64,000 nucleotides of DNA from Fagopyrum homotropicum (Eukaryota; Streptophyta; Magnoliopsida; Caryophyllales; Polygonaceae), in NCBI GenBank assembly GCA_033239125.1, contig BSWB01000004.1:142794926-142858925 (forward strand). The letters run 5' to 3'. Each line of letters opens with the position of its first letter. The first letter of the stretch is position 1. Below the pieces are notes generated by a model. The model was given only the letters and a program-made list of their open reading frames with translations. It did no database searches and was not told the origin of the DNA. The position numbers and the translations under genes are program-made. Shown in pieces: positions 46,672 to 62,036 of this stretch.

Positions 46672-49387
46672 CTAGTGTATTACCCGTTTAGTGCACGGGT
46701 GGTTTTTTTTAATTTTTTGTTATATAATCTATTATATTTTATTAAAAATGAAAAAAATATATATAATATATTTATTTTAAAAAAACAAAAATTTTATATT
46801 AATAGTTAATTTGAAATATATCAATAATCTTATATATTTTAATGTCATCAATTACTTTATCAGAAAATAAATATATAACTAGGAGCTTAGAGAATATATA
46901 CATTAAGAACTTAATGTGTTTTTTATATGTCATTATTTATAAAATGTTAAAAGTTAATCAAAAAAAATATTCTCCTACAATAATAAAAGTTGGCCCATAT
47001 GATAGGAAACCATCTATAAGCCCAAACATTTTTAAGGCCCAAATTCAACAAAATTCTGCAAAAACTATTACAACAATAATAAGATTTATTAAAATATAAA
47101 ACAATTTAAAATGATTAGGTCATTATAATAGACAAATATTTTCAGATACATTGACAATTGACAAACCCCCAATTCGACACTTGAAGAACCACATCGATGA
47201 ACAGATTACACAACTTAAACTCTAAAACATGATATGGCGATCTCAATCTCTATTCAGGTAGTTCTATTACTGTTTCTTTCGATTCTTACTTAATCCCGTT
47301 ATCGTCTAAGCGTCTCGATTCTTATAATACTTCAATCTGCAGACAATCAATCGAATTCAACCTTGTTTGCATAGGGATTGAAATGGAAAATGGAGCTAAA
47401 CGAAGGTTCCAGATTCATTACATTATTAAGGTATCTAATATTTAGTTTCTCTACCAATCTGATTTAGGTTGTCCAGTTTCAATCGATGAGTTGAAAGGGA
47501 AAAGGGTCGATATAGATTGTTATAAATTGTGTAGGTATCGTGTTGGTTTATGTCCCTTCTGTTGAATATGATTTCAATACAAATTTAAAAGGTAGCTGAA
47601 GTATTATTGGGTTTTCATTTCGTTGGTAGATGATTGTAGTTTGTATAGAAAAAATTCAGATAAGGTTACAGTTCATGAGTATAAGGATTCAACTATTACA
47701 TGTGTTTAACTAAATATTATAATAATAGACTTTTTAGTATGTCCTTATGCTGAATATGTAGTTTCACTTTCATACTTACCAAATGAATTCATCAAGGTTT
47801 ACAAATTGTGGTAAATTATTATATGAAAACTAATTGTCTTTATCTATCTCAATTATGCTTTACATATGTACTCAATATGTTTATATGACTTGTGGTGATA
47901 ATTATGCAGGTAACAAACACTTGTATCAAATAACTCACCATGACTACAACTCATATGAGATAAGTATTCTATATCTTTTTCTATTAATATTATTTATATT
48001 ACTGACTTATATAACTCATTGATTATTAAGAAAACAAAAAACTGATCCAGTTTTTTCATAATATGCAGGGACACTAAGATTTACATTAACAAATGAGGCA
48101 ACTGTGATAAAGAATTACATACAAAATATGGAAATTTGAAAATTACAGGTAACTTTTATATACATGGTTGTTTTAACTTAATGTTTTTATTATTATTATT
48201 ATGCCAGAAACTTAGGTTCATTTGGAATAGGTGAACGAAATAATATCAAATATATCAAATATGATTTATATAAAAACAATAAGTACTTAAACAACAAACT
48301 GGAAGAAAAAGCATGAATGAATCAAATTACTTGTGAAATAGTCAAGCATAAAGTCGAATGAATGAAGTAAAAAGGGACATGGTCTTTGATAATCACTATC
48401 ACTACCACTATATAAACTGAATGCCTCTTTGCCGTTTTATTGCTATATGCCTTTGTGTGGATATTTGTCTTGCTATTTAGTGGTGATTTGAACCTGAAAA
48501 AAATATATGCAGTATGTTTGGATGATTAGGTATTCATAAGCATATTTTTAAGGACATTAGTATTGAAAAATATAGGAATTTACCTGTCCATAAAATAGTA
48601 TGTTTCTTCTGCTAAATAAGGTAAGATTCTTTGAACATTTGAGGAGGAGCACAAAGGATGAGCAGCAAATTTTGGATACATGTTGAAGATGACTCTACCA
48701 AGATGATGATCATTCGTCCGCTCAATAAGGTAAGATTCTTTGAACTCTTCTTCAATTTGTACAACAAAAATATTAGAAACAACATTAAAATGATATACAA
48801 TATCTTCTTACTATATAGCCATATTGGGATGTACTGACTGCAACAACCAGATGAACACCAACCTAATGCCCACACAAACACACCGTTAGCTACACTGATG
48901 AAGGAATGTCCGGGTGACAACACCAATAACTACACTGATTAAACATTAACAATCGGAGAAATGCCCGGGTGACATAAGAACCTGCGTGAGTTCTGAGCAG
49001 AGGGGATGAAGCAAATCAGATGAGAGAAGAACAGAAAGATATTGTTTATATAGAACGTAGAGATAAATCTGATTGGATGATATCACATAAACACGTCAAT
49101 ATTAATAATCATTTAGTTTTGTTTTTCAACCTTATCTCATAATCTATTGAATTATCTTCTGATTTCCGGATTTAGAGGGAATAACAATTTTATATATTTA
49201 TATATTAATTTTGTAATTTATCTATACATCTATTTTTTGGATTCTATATAGATAATCGAGATCAAATAACAATTTTAAATAACTTTTCTAACTAATTATG
49301 AGATTTAAAAATCACTTTTTACAATTTTTTGGGGACTGGGAGAATCGTGGCTTGACACGTGGCAATAGAGGTGTCTGCATTAATAGA
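46672..49387 (-). mobile_element. Non-autonomous Helitron A
   Basis: Minus strand. The 5' end at 49387 reads TC TATTAATGCAGACACC, then CTCTATTGCCACGTGTCAAG. The 3' end has the hairpin ACCCGT/ACGGGT (46682-46700) and CTAG at 46675-46672 followed by T. Length is about 2.7 kb. The 5' sequence is shared with the Helitron ends at 51554 and 63070. No RepHel is present. Gene-like segments with splice sites lie inside on the plus strand (47229-47430). Confidence 0.7.
47229..47430 (+). pseudogene. Possible captured gene piece inside Helitron A
   Basis: An ATG exon (47229-47257) ends at a CAG|GTAGTT donor. A second exon (47343-47430) begins after CTGCAG and ends at AAG|GTATCT. Joined, they stay open: MIWRSQSLFRQSIEFN..ENGAKRRFQIHYIIK. 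I do not recognise the protein. A likely continuation at 47910 runs into a stop. Another open piece with a donor site is at 48658-48731 (KFWIHVEDDSTKMMIIRPLN). Confidence 0.35.
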
Positions 49388-49389
49388 TA

Positions 49390-51318
49390 CTAGTTTTAAT
49401 ACCCGTGCCCTGCACGGGTTAGACGATAATTGATTATTTGATAATTCATCATGTTGATAATTGTCTTAATTGTTATGTGATACTTGTTGTAAGATTGTAT
49501 TTTTCACATTATGAATGGAAATCAAGCAAGAATTCAAATCTTGCAATAACAACTGGGAAAGAGGAATCCGGGGCAATATCTTTTGAGATACTCGAATGTA
49601 AAAATTAGTATCAATTCTAGAAAAATTCAAGTTTATTAAATTAAAATTTAGAGTACGTGATTTAGGCTAACAAATAGACGACATAGTCAAAATTGATGAG
49701 GTGACTGCACGAAATTAAGCCAAGTATTAGTTCACGGGTTGTTCATTAAAAAATGATTAGCGCAAAAATCATTTTAAAAAATTGTTTAAAAAAATTGTTT
49801 AAAAAAATATTGATTAACAAATTAATTGTTTAACAGGCTAACAATTTTCTAATTAAAAAGTTGTTTTAACGAATTATTCGGTGTTTTTTATAAAAAATTG
49901 TTTAAAAATAATATTCATAATTTTTATCAAAAAAGAAATCGTTACTTTCTTGATTTTTTTTCTAGTGTTTTTTTTTCTGATTTTTTAAATACTTTTGTGT
50001 AAATGACAAAAAAATTTTTATTAAGTATATTTGATTTATTTTTTAAAAATTTAATATTTATTAAAAAATTAAAATAATGTTTTTTTCGATAAATTTTTTC
50101 GATTTTTTTTTCCATATATTCTTAAGTAATATGAAATTTATTCGTTTTTTTTACAAATTATTTTAAAATATCTGATATTTTTTTCAAAAAATATTAAAAT
50201 CGATTTTTTTAAATGAAAAAAACACTTATATTAAAAAACAAATTCTTTTAATTCTAAAACTTTATTTATTATAAACAATGAAGAAATATTATTGTTAATC
50301 GTTAAAAAAAAGTTCACTTGAAATTTAAAAATATAAAATATTAAGATCTTTAAAATTAAAAAAAATAAAGTTTATAAGTTCAATTGAAAATATAAGTACA
50401 CAAAATGAAATAAAATTTAAAATTAAATTTTTTAAGTTTAAGAAAGTATAAAGTTCAATTATAAATTAAAAAATATATGTTTCAAATTTTAATATCTTAT
50501 AAATTAGATTGCAAATCTTAACTATTTTTGATTTTTAAATTATAAAAATTAAAGATTATTAATAATATGAGAGAATAATAAAAAAATTATATAGTAAAAT
50601 ACTTGAAATAAATTCTATTTTTCCATATATTTTTAATATGAAATTTATTAGTTTTTTTTACAGATTATTTAAATATATCTGATTTTTTTTTTCAAAAAAA
50701 TATTAAAATCGATTTTTTATATGAAAAAACACTTATATTAAAAAACGAATTCTTTTACTTCTAAAACTTTATTTATTTTAAAACTTTGAAGAAATATTTT
50801 TGTTAATCGTTTAAAAAAATTATTGTTGAAAAAAAAATAAAGTTTATAAGTTTAGAAATAAATAAAGTTCAATTGAAATTAAAAATATAAAAAACATTAA
50901 GATCTTGTAAGTTTTATAAAAATAAAGTTTATAAGTTCAATTGAAAATATAAGTAAACAAAATTAAATTAAATTTAATATTAAATTTTGTAAGTTTAAGA
51001 AAGTATAAAGTTCAATTATAAATTAAAAAATATAAGTTGTCAAATTTTAATATCTTTAAAATTAGATTGTAAATCTTAACTATTTCGATTTTTAAATTAT
51101 TAAAAATTAAAGGTTATTAATAATATGAGAAACTAATTAAAAAATTATATAATAAAATATTTAAAATAAATTCGTAAATTAAATATTTAAAATAATTTAG
51201 TTTAATATGTTGGGACCTTAATCAACAAAAAATTGACACGTGTAAATTTTGATGAGGTGGTTGCACGAAACTGTGCCAAGTGAATGTTCATGGGCTGCTT
51301 TAGTATATAGATAGATAG
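49390..51318 (-). mobile_element. Non-autonomous Helitron B
   Basis: Minus strand. The 3' end is the perfect hairpin ACCCGTGC/GCACGGGT (loop CCT) at 49400-49418, then ATTAAAACTAG ending at 49390. The 5' end is near 51318 (TCTATCTATATACTAAAGCA). It contains a direct tandem repeat of about 520 bp (50105-50625 and 50626-51170). A degenerate second 5'-like segment (GATGAGGTGACTGCACGAAA) at 49697-49745 suggests a further nested or truncated copy. It is extremely AT-rich and codes for nothing. Confidence 0.6.
50105..51170. repeat. Two tandem units of about 520 bp inside Helitron B
   Basis: Both units contain in order CCATATAT..AATATGAAATTTATT, AAATCGATTTTTT, AAACACTTATATTAAAAAAC, TTAAGAAAGTATAAAGTTCA and ATTAATAATATGAGA. 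The second unit differs by small indels. Confidence 0.7.
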
Positions 51319-51554
51319 ATAAGATATAAGATAAGAGAAGATATTTTCTAAAATTAAAATTTAATTGTTTTACTTGACATTTACTATAACAAAATTCAAA
51401 TATATTTTAACTTTAATTAACGACTTTACTAAAATATTTTTTATAGATTTTAAATTTTAAAAACCACTTTTTTAAAAAAATTTGGGGGGCTGGGAGAACC
51501 GTGGCTTGACACGTGGTAATAGAGGCTCCTCCTTTAATATATATATATATAAGA
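51319..51554 (-). mobile_element. 5' end of a third Helitron (C)
   Basis: The minus strand from about 51554 reads TCTTATATATATATATATTA, then AAAGGAGGAGCCTCTATTACCACGTG and TCAAGCCACGGTTCTCCCAG, the same family start as Helitron A and the 63070 end. Only about 235 bp remain before Helitron B, so the rest has been lost or was displaced by B. Confidence 0.6.
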
Positions 51555-51693
51555 TAAGATAAAATAATGAATTTTGAAAAAGTATATTAAAACCTCATGT
51601 AAATTTTTTTTTATGAATTTTCCTCTTCAACTTATAAATTCAATCTATTATTTACGCACATCAATACATTAGATTATGCTCTTAACATACTAC

Positions 51694-52569
51694 AGGTCTA
51701 TTTGGTATGCCGAGACTGAAACTGAAACTGAAAAAATGTGACTGAAATTGAATGAAATGAATTGAATTAATTTATTTATATGTTCGTTTAATATGAGAAT
51801 GAATGAGTTGAATGAGTTTTTATTTTTTTTAACAACTTTTGTAAAATACAAATGAAGAATGGTAAGCGGTCGAGACCCCATTTGCCTTCAATCCCTTCTC
51901 GTCTTCAACCCTAGCACAAGAGACAAACGTGAATGAGGGGCGATGTGTTTCAGTCATTCCCCTGCCGGAGTGTTGCTTTGGCTATCGGAGTATTCCTTCC
52001 GCTGCACCGCCCGATCGGGGATGTGGAAAAGAGAGTGGTTAGAGTTATTCCTTCCGACAAAACAACTAAAAATTTGGGATCAATCATCAAGGTATGCCTA
52101 AACAATTACAGAAAAGAGAGTAGTTAGAGTTATTTACCTTCAATCGGGGATGTGGAATACAAGGTCCTGAAACAAGGAAGAGTTTCAATTCGTTAGCAAC
52201 GACAAGGAGGCCAACAAAACTAATTCAAGACAAAGCAGTGAAGAAGAGAATACCTGCTCACCGACAAATCTGAGCTTGATGACGCTGTTGTGAAGCAATG
52301 GGCGACGAAGGAAAGGAGGAGTGAAGAAGAAGAACCCTATTGATACATTTCTGAATGGAAATCCTTGAGTTCCCTTCAAGGGTAGATTAGCTATCGAGAT
52401 ACAATTCATATGATTCAACCTCAAGAGGTCGAATGAATGATTCAATTCATCCAACCCGTTTTTTCAACCGATTCAGCCAAGTGATTGAACAAACAAAAGC
52501 ACCACCGAACGGCAAGGAAAGTCATTCAGTCGATTCATTCCATTGAATGTTTCATACCGAACATGGCCT
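51694..52569. mobile_element. Non-autonomous hAT-like element
   Basis: The left end AGGTCTATTTGGTATG and reversed right end AGGCCATGTTCGGTATG are inverted repeats. Inside, TGAATGA-type repeats near both ends continue the symmetry. The flanks ACATACTA and ACATCTTA agree in six of eight bases, compatible with an old 8-bp target duplication offset by one base. The interior (51900-52340) is less AT-rich and could be captured sequence. No transposase. Confidence 0.55.
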
Positions 52570-52960
52570 ACATCTTATATCCCCTCTCTCTCTCTCTCTA
52601 TATATATATATATCCGTTGTAGCCGCCTCCGTCTTATCTCCGTTATATCCTCCCTTCTCTCTCTCTATATATATCTCCCTGTTGTAGCCGCCTCTATCTC
52701 ATCTCCGTTGTAGCCGTCTTGGAGATTGTCCTTCTCCGAGCCATAGGTTCCATCCCCATACCGGTTTCTTCTTCGCCATAGTCAAAGATTATTGATAGAG
52801 ACACGTTGATTGATTGTTTGTTGATTTAACGATAAATTACTATTAGTGACTATAAATTAGTAATCTCTCCTATTTATGTTATACACAAAAGCTAATTGAA
52901 CGTGAGCTTCCCTTGAATGAATGTGAAAAGGACAAAAAAAAAAAAAAAAAAAAAAAAAGC
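52570..52960. repeat. (CT)n(TA)n microsatellites, duplicated leader-like segment and A-run
   Basis: Two CT/TA runs (52584-52612, 52656-52673) each precede a similar sequence (GTTGTAGCCGCCTC..). A run of about 28 A ends the stretch (52931-52958). The A-run could be a retroposed tail, but no gene body was recognised before it. Confidence 0.7.
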
Positions 52961-53875
52961 AGCTCATAATGGGTCTTGTGTATGTCGTCCGTCGCCTATT
53001 AAGCTTATAAGAATCTCAATTGGGGGCCATGGCCCCCATCCGATGAGGAGGATCTCCGTCAAATTCATGTCTTCATTTATGTTGCAAACATAGAAGCCAT
53101 CACAATCATGTGTTGGACTTCCCTTCTCCGCCACTGATTTTCGTAGCTCCTTTGTTGCGAGACTAGTCATGAAATTGCAATATGGGAGATTAAAAAAAAA
53201 CAAACAAAAGTCTAGGTTAGATTTGAAAATATGATTCCACAAGTCAATTTGACTATGACTTCAATCTTGTGTTCTTATCGCTCTAGGGTTTTACCATTAG
53301 CTACATACATGTTCAACAATCCAGATTATTTGCGACCCTCTTCACGAGCACTTTACAAATGGGGCGAGTAGTTGAAAAATAGATTTGAAAACAAGATTTA
53401 TGACACAAGCTTAAACCACTTCACTACAGATCCACCCAGAGGTGGAAAAAAATTCATCTTTACTAGTCAGATCACCAAGAGGGTGTTTTTGTGTTTTCCA
53501 TTGCGGAGTTGCAGATTGATCTCGCTGCTTCTGCAAAATGACATAAATCAAGTACAATGCAGCAAATGGAAGCTAAGTTTACCATTCTAAAGAACTTGGC
53601 TGTTGTATAACTTTCCCTATGTGCCCGTGCGTCATCAAATCACCATATTCGGATTTCGGAATCTGAATCGGGCCGTAGACCAGGGTAGTGTGTTGCTTAT
53701 CTGTACAACTTCACCCCCAGCAAACCCGGAACTGATAACAAAAAACAAACCTAATAGACTCTAATAACACCAAATAGCTGCTCACTATTGAGCTGAAGTG
53801 AAGTGTAGGAGAAACTCCTTCTGCCCCCTAAAAGAATAGGGATTCGTTTTTTGGAATAATAGGTTTATTAGCTCA
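52961..53875. other. 3' flank of the beta-galactosidase gene, no other gene seen
   Basis: A 92-residue frame at 52964-53242 (minus) has no family resemblance. The part near 53876 should be the 3' UTR. Confidence 0.45.
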
Positions 53876-56800
53876 TCAGCTGCAGATTGCCTCGACCGAG
53901 AGTTTCTTCATGATGTCTGGACACGGATCTCCTCCAAAGTTCTCGGGCTCTACAGTTACAACACAACCTGCTTGTCCAACACACGCCTGCACAGAAACAA
54001 GATTGTCAATCCTTATTGTGTGATGCATCTTTTGCATTAGATTATCTCGTTCAAATCACAACATGTACCTTCTCAAAAATATCATACGACTTCAACGCAT
54101 GGCAGCTGCCTTGTCGGTAATTTCCACACGTCCCTTCTGGTGTTCCGAAGCTGGCAAACTTGATCGATGAGATCTTCTGACCAGGAGCACACCATAGATG
54201 TGCTTTGGGTCTAAGCGGCTTTTTTACTGTACCAGAAGCTTGCAGTTTCCAGTTCAATAAGGTCGGCTGCCACTCGTGTATGTCAGCACATACACTGCTT
54301 ATTTCTCTTTTAACCATTGAAATCCATTTCGGATCTCCACCCATTTCTTCAAACACGACTATCAGATTGCCCTCCGGTTTTAGCCAGGAACGCGGTACAT
54401 GGTACCTACAAAATTTCATACGTCATCTTGAGTGTCCCCGATTTGACTCACCCGGATCTGTTACACAAGAACAAAAATAGTATACTTCACTTACCATCTT
54501 TGAGAAGGATCACCACAGTAAACTGAGCATTTCTTTTCAGTATAATACCCCGCATAGTTGCATTCACCACAACTGCCAGCTGCCTTATAAGCAGGCCAAT
54601 AACGGCCAACACTCTCTCCATTTATCCAAACTTGACCTTTTCCCATGCTTCCCATGTCTAAGGCCAGAGGTTCATTACCAGCCGGGGCATCAAAAGTCGC
54701 CTGGAATCATTACAAGTGTTAAATTCCAAGTTACCTTAGGCCAGGGATAAAATTCTGTTTTCATTTCCTTAAATTCAGCTATGCACAACCGAGACCAAGA
54801 CTCTAAACTTCCAATTGACAGCCCTATATCATTCTTTCACTTGGGTCTTACCACTCCTTGTTTGACCAGACAAATGGTTCAGTAAAAATCAGTTTACTCA
54901 AACGGTTATTCTGGTTTTGTCCTATAGTGATTTCTGAAAAAATAGTAACTAAAATGCAGACTTAAAAAGGTGATTCACCAGAGATGAAGATTACACACCT
55001 TGTACCAAGTAAGGGGCTGATTCTCGTGGTTGAAAGCTCCTTCCACCCACTCAACAGACGAACTCCCAGCAAGAGAATGAAGATTTAACGACTCTCCTCT
55101 TAGACCAATCTATTAATAATAAAATGTTTGAATATCTTTCCAGCTGATAGGAACTGGAATAAATACAGTAGTTTAAACACAAACCTTATATGACCATTGC
55201 TGCCATGTCAAATCTCGTCTACCTTCATTCAAACCATTAAGTGTGACTGGTCCAAGGACACCAGCATTCCATGTCTCAAAATGCGGACCAACATTCTGAA
55301 GGTACACATTACATAATAATTTCAGTAATTTAGCTTATGTTATGATAAGCAAGAGTAACTTTGCATACATTTGCTATCATTTAGGTTTCTAGCTATCTCC
55401 TTGAAATTTTTATTTTTCAACTTTGTATAATGGTTGTGCAATTTATCTGCAGCTCAATAAACTGTTGAGGGAAAAACATAAGTAGAACTGACCGGGAGGC
55501 CAACTGCAATACTTAGCAAGGCTATCTTGTTATCACCGGCTCTCAAATCCACTCCTTGGCTGAAAGTCAGTCTTGGGTCTTCAAGACTACCATATGTAGT
55601 TCCTGATAAAAAGAAAAAGACAGAACAAAGACCATGCATGTAACAAGCGGTCTCTAAAAAGGTGACAAAAAGGAGAACAAGAGATACAGCGATGCCTGTT
55701 TGACACCCTTCATGGTGCAGTAACTAGCGAAGATTATAATGATAAGACTAACATTATCTTTCATCCAAATATAAACTTCTTGTACATCAAAGAAAAGCAT
55801 ACCCGATAATTGACCATTGATGAATACATGCAGGGCATGACCAGCTGACAACACGGTTAGAACTGGATTATTGCCACTTCTCAAGAAATCTTCATCTGGG
55901 TCAATCTTGATACTAGAGATAGAATTTGAAAGGAGGATAAAGAAGACAAAGAAGAATAAAACATACGAAATATTAGAAGGGTAGGAAAAACATTGCCCAA
56001 AAAGATAAGATAGTGGGCACAAACAGACCCAGATAAGATATACTTACTTCGTCATGTACCATAAGTAGTCAGTGACGTCTCTGGTGGTATTTAGCTGTTC
56101 CAATAATCCTACTAGGGAGAAAGCACTGTCACCCATTGCATCAGTATCTTCGTTGTATGATTCCCAAGAGAAGTCCTGATAAACAGGAGTCATCTTCATC
56201 GCTGTACTCTGAGCACCAACCTGGGTAAGAAAACCATACATCATTGTCTTGTTAGTAATATATGAAACAATGACCAAAATCCTTTACATAATGTAATAAA
56301 TGAAGTGCATGGTGATATATACACCTTGCTTCAACTTATGAAACTACCCCGAGTTCAGTATACAATTAGACTGAAAGCCAAAACAAGCGTAGACAATCAA
56401 ACCTACAGTTCACTGTAGCTACTAGCTACAATCCTAAAATAAAAGACCAAACAATTCTCACCCTTGCTGTGTTATAGACAGTGTTCTTGCAGTCGGGAAG
56501 GATGCTAATAGACCAAGGTGGCAGATTGTAGTGCATATTTTGAAAAGCAACCTTCGCATAAGAGCTGGAGTCATAGTTTGCCAGAAATGCAGCACAAGAG
56601 CCAGAATTTGATTTGAAAATATGAGCCTGCGTGTAGAAATACAGAAATGACTTATTTTTAAAATTTCATTGTATCATAGAAACTGCCGATAAACTACATT
56701 GTTCTAGGGGAATTAAAGCAAAATAACCTCTTGACTGTTTCCAAGTTTCAAAACTGTAGGATCACTGGATACCAAAGCAGGCTCACAAAGCTTGATTGCT

Positions 56801-59365
56801 CGATGCAAATCCTTAAGATGACCCCATTTAGGCTGTCTTAAGAGTCCTGTATAAAGAATAGGTTATACTCAATTTAAGACAATGTAGATTATCTATTGAG
56901 AATAGAAAGACAAACAAGGATTTTACAGCGAATGGAAGACACCATAAGGGGGATCATTAGTACAAAATTTCACCCAATTAAAGAAAAATGAATGATGAGA
57001 GAGGACCCGCCAGACTGAAGAATTAGCAAATGAACACTAATAATGACATTTATTAGTAACAGATTGGACTGTTTGGGTCAATGAGTTCTTGTGTGCAAGA
57101 ACCACATTGTATATAATGGTTTGTAGTGCTTAAAATAGATGGAATTTAGGATTGACAGTGTAAGAGATACATACCAAACTCATCAAGAGGAGCATCGTAG
57201 TCATAGCTAGTGGCTATAAAAGGACCACCCGCTGTCCTTCCAAAATTGGTCCCACCATGATACTGAATATTTGCAAGATCTTATGACAAGGGGTTGTTCA
57301 AGGAAGCATAAAATGTGTTATACAGAAAGACCAACTGACCATATAATAATTGACAAAAGATCCTCCTTTTTGGATGAACCTAGCCACAGCAAATGCCATG
57401 TCTTCAGCAGGTCGGGTAGGAACTGGACCTCCAAATTCAGTGTACCTGGTTTTTTAATTCCAAAATCCAAGAATGAAATGTCGTTTCTATAGCATAAGTT
57501 ACATAAAACTGGCTTTTTAATAGATACCAACCAGCCAGTCCAAGCCTCAGTCCACATCTTTGGCTTATATGCTTTGTTGGGAGAGAAGTAATCACAGTAA
57601 AATCCGTTGCAAGTATTTATCTGGAAACAAGTGATATTAGGAATAAGAATAGGCCATCACAGATAAAAAAAAAAGATTGCCCCATGAGAAATGTACTAGA
57701 GTTACAAGACATACAATACTTATATGCATGCACTATCCGCTAACTACACAACCGATGCCAAATATGTGAGTCAAATGGATAGATCGCGTTTATATTACCA
57801 AGTCAGACAGGAGTGAACAATACAGTGCATTGGGTCCTCCAAATAGCAAATGCCGAGTGAAAGAGTAAACAATTGTATTGGGAAATGGACATAAGTATTC
57901 TTTAATATAGTATTTCGGTGGCCAAATAAAATAATATGAGCTAAAACATGACAGGAATAGAAAAAAGAGGTATACAAAGCCATGTGCAGTTCAGCATAAG
58001 CTACATTATTTAACATAACAACAGAAGAATACAACTGAAGCAATACACAAGCCCCACCAACTGACCAACAGTCAAATGGGAAAGAACATGGCACACAAAG
58101 CAAAACAGGATCAATTAATGTGCGAAAGAGAGCGAGGTGATATTTACAATGGGATCAGGAGCATCATCTTGCTTGCACATGATCCACGGGACACCAGTCT
58201 GGAGCCCAACAGCCATTCTCGCAGACCACTTACTGTATGATCTACCAGGAGCACCGAGTTCATACTCCATTGGTCCGTATTCATTCTCGATCTGTTGGAA
58301 TTGTAAAGGAAAAACACTCATTTACACATTGATTAGTACTAAGTGTGCGTTAAAATGGTGAGCAAAACTGTACCTGGGATAGAATAATTGGACCACCCTG
58401 TGTTTCAAACATCTTCTCTTCTTTCATCATATTGACAATCTTCCTCGTGAATCTGTGCATTTCCCTCTTCATTATCATAAAGTTTAACAGGATTTAGAAA
58501 CCGGGTCTTGTAGCATATTTGAGATATTAATGCAACACAAAAACTAGATTGATATGTATGAAAAGGGGAAGATTTCAACCTTGAAAGGCTTATTATCTGT
58601 TCTGAAATTGATACCAGGAATGTATTTGAGCCAGACAGGAAAACCCCTGATAATGACAGGTAAAAAGAGTACCGCAACAATTACTTGTCAGCCAATGTAT
58701 AGTGATGTATGAGACCTATTCAAAGCAATCTCGAACAATGAAAGACGAAGCAGAAACCCTAAATTACCCAAAGTTCCATTCGGCACAAACATATGGTCCG
58801 ATTCTGAGGTGAACATACAGACCAGCTTGTTGAACCAATTTGATGAACTTGACTAGATCATACCTTCCCTCAAAATAGTACTGCCGGCATTGAAAAACAA
58901 TGGAAGAATAAAGTTCAGGAAGTAAAATCATGGCTACAAAAGGAAAGAAAATAAAAAATAGGGAGAAAAAAGAGAGAGTTGAGTTTGCCATTACTTCACC
59001 GCGTGTGGGTTCATGCCCATTCCAGAAAACATAAGTCTGAATCACATCTAGACCTCCTTCTTTAGCCTTATGTATGAGATCTGGCCACATCTGCAATTGG
59101 GATAAACCAAATAACACACAACATTGATATAAAAACACCCACCAAAGTTTGACTGAACAAGCAATCTCTTCCGATTTACCTCAGGAGCACTGCGTGGGTA
59201 ATGAATAGACCCAGAAACGAGAATCCTCCTCTGGCCACTAATGGTGATAGCCCTGCTATCATATTCCACACTAGCATTCACAACCACACCACCAAAGCTT
59301 GAAAAGAAAAAAAGCACCCACAACAATGGCAAGAGAAGCATCAATGGAAACGCATTGCTCGCCAT
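53876..59365 (-). CDS. BGAL: Beta-galactosidase, GH35, with C-terminal lectin domain
   Basis: Nineteen exons join to 844 residues without a stop: 59365-59180, 59090-58995, 58880-58768, 58646-58580, 58466-58374, 58291-58148, 57620-57532, 57445-57340, 57262-57175, 56846-56728, 56626-56462, 56220-56048, 55912-55803, 55602-55493, 55295-55185, 55109-54999, 54700-54495, 54405-54069, 53986-53876. Residues 1-31 are a signal peptide. The GH35 signature GGPIILSQIENEYG gives the acid/base Glu189; TEAWTGW gives the nucleophile Glu258. The C-terminal 85 residues (from about 759, LRPKAHLWC to VEAICS) form an SUEL-type galactose-binding lectin domain with conserved cysteines. Length and domains fit the Arabidopsis BGAL1/BGAL3 group. 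These secreted enzymes trim galactose from pectic side chains and other cell-wall glycans. Confidence 0.93.
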
Positions 59366-61455
<2,090 letters not shown>

Positions 61456-61692
61456 AGCTTATATATATATACTCTACTATCATGACAATATTTTGAAATG
61501 GAGCTCTCACAATTAATGCATAAATGTTTTTTTTTAAATCCCTTAATTATTTTTATAATGATTTTAAAACATTTAAAAGACTTTGTAGTATTTTTATGTT
61601 AGATGAAAATTACTTATCCGTTGGGTAAGATTTTGTAGATTTTTTTAAAATCCATTATTTATCTTTTGAATGATTTTCTTTTATTTTTTGAT

Positions 61693-61744
61693 ATCCCACA
61701 TCTGTTATCAAGTAAAACTAATAGCTTTACAACTTGTATAAGTA
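61693..61744 (+). promoter_or_regulatory. snRNA-type promoter, cassette 3 (USE and TATA)
   Basis: ATCCCACATCT (61693-61703) has one mismatch to the USE. TATAAGTA starts at 61737; the gap is again exactly 33 bases. Confidence 0.65.
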
Positions 61745-61769
61745 GAGGTTTGAAGATTAAACAAATTCT

Positions 61770-61865
61770 ACGATTCTTGGCATTAAGTTCAAGTATAATT
61801 ATGATTCATATCAGATTAATATATGTTATGTGGGTCATTGACCTCATGTATGTGGGTCCTTGACA
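61770..61865 (+). ncRNA. U2-snRNA-like sequence, cassette 3
   Basis: CGATTCTTGGCATTAAGTTC lacks the loop of stem I. It then continues AGTATAATTATGATTCATA, CAGATTAATATATG and GTGGGTCATTGACC. It is more diverged than cassettes 1 and 2 and is surely not a working U2. Confidence 0.55.
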
Positions 61866-62036
61866 TATTATTATGTGGGTCCTTGTCTATATACTTTTAA
61901 ACAATCGTTTATCTACGAATAAGTAATTGACTTTGTTATTTATTTAACAAAGTCCAAGTATACTTTTGGTATAATATTTTTCTTCTTTTCTTCTTATAAC
62001 TATTTATAAAATCATTTGTTATTCACTTTTTTTTAG

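Larger units (their letters stand above)
61456..62036 (+). mobile_element. U2-cassette-bearing element, third locus (left part)
   Basis: The start (TATATATACTCTACTATCAT, then AGCTCTCACAATTAATGC) resembles the 5' region of the Helitron at 44185. It carries U2 cassette 3 and is interrupted on the right by the fold-back element. Confidence 0.45.

Noticed and set aside
52964..53242. 92-residue frame near an A-run as a retrogene
   Set aside because: The A-run lies on the wrong side for the strand of this frame, and no family is recognised.
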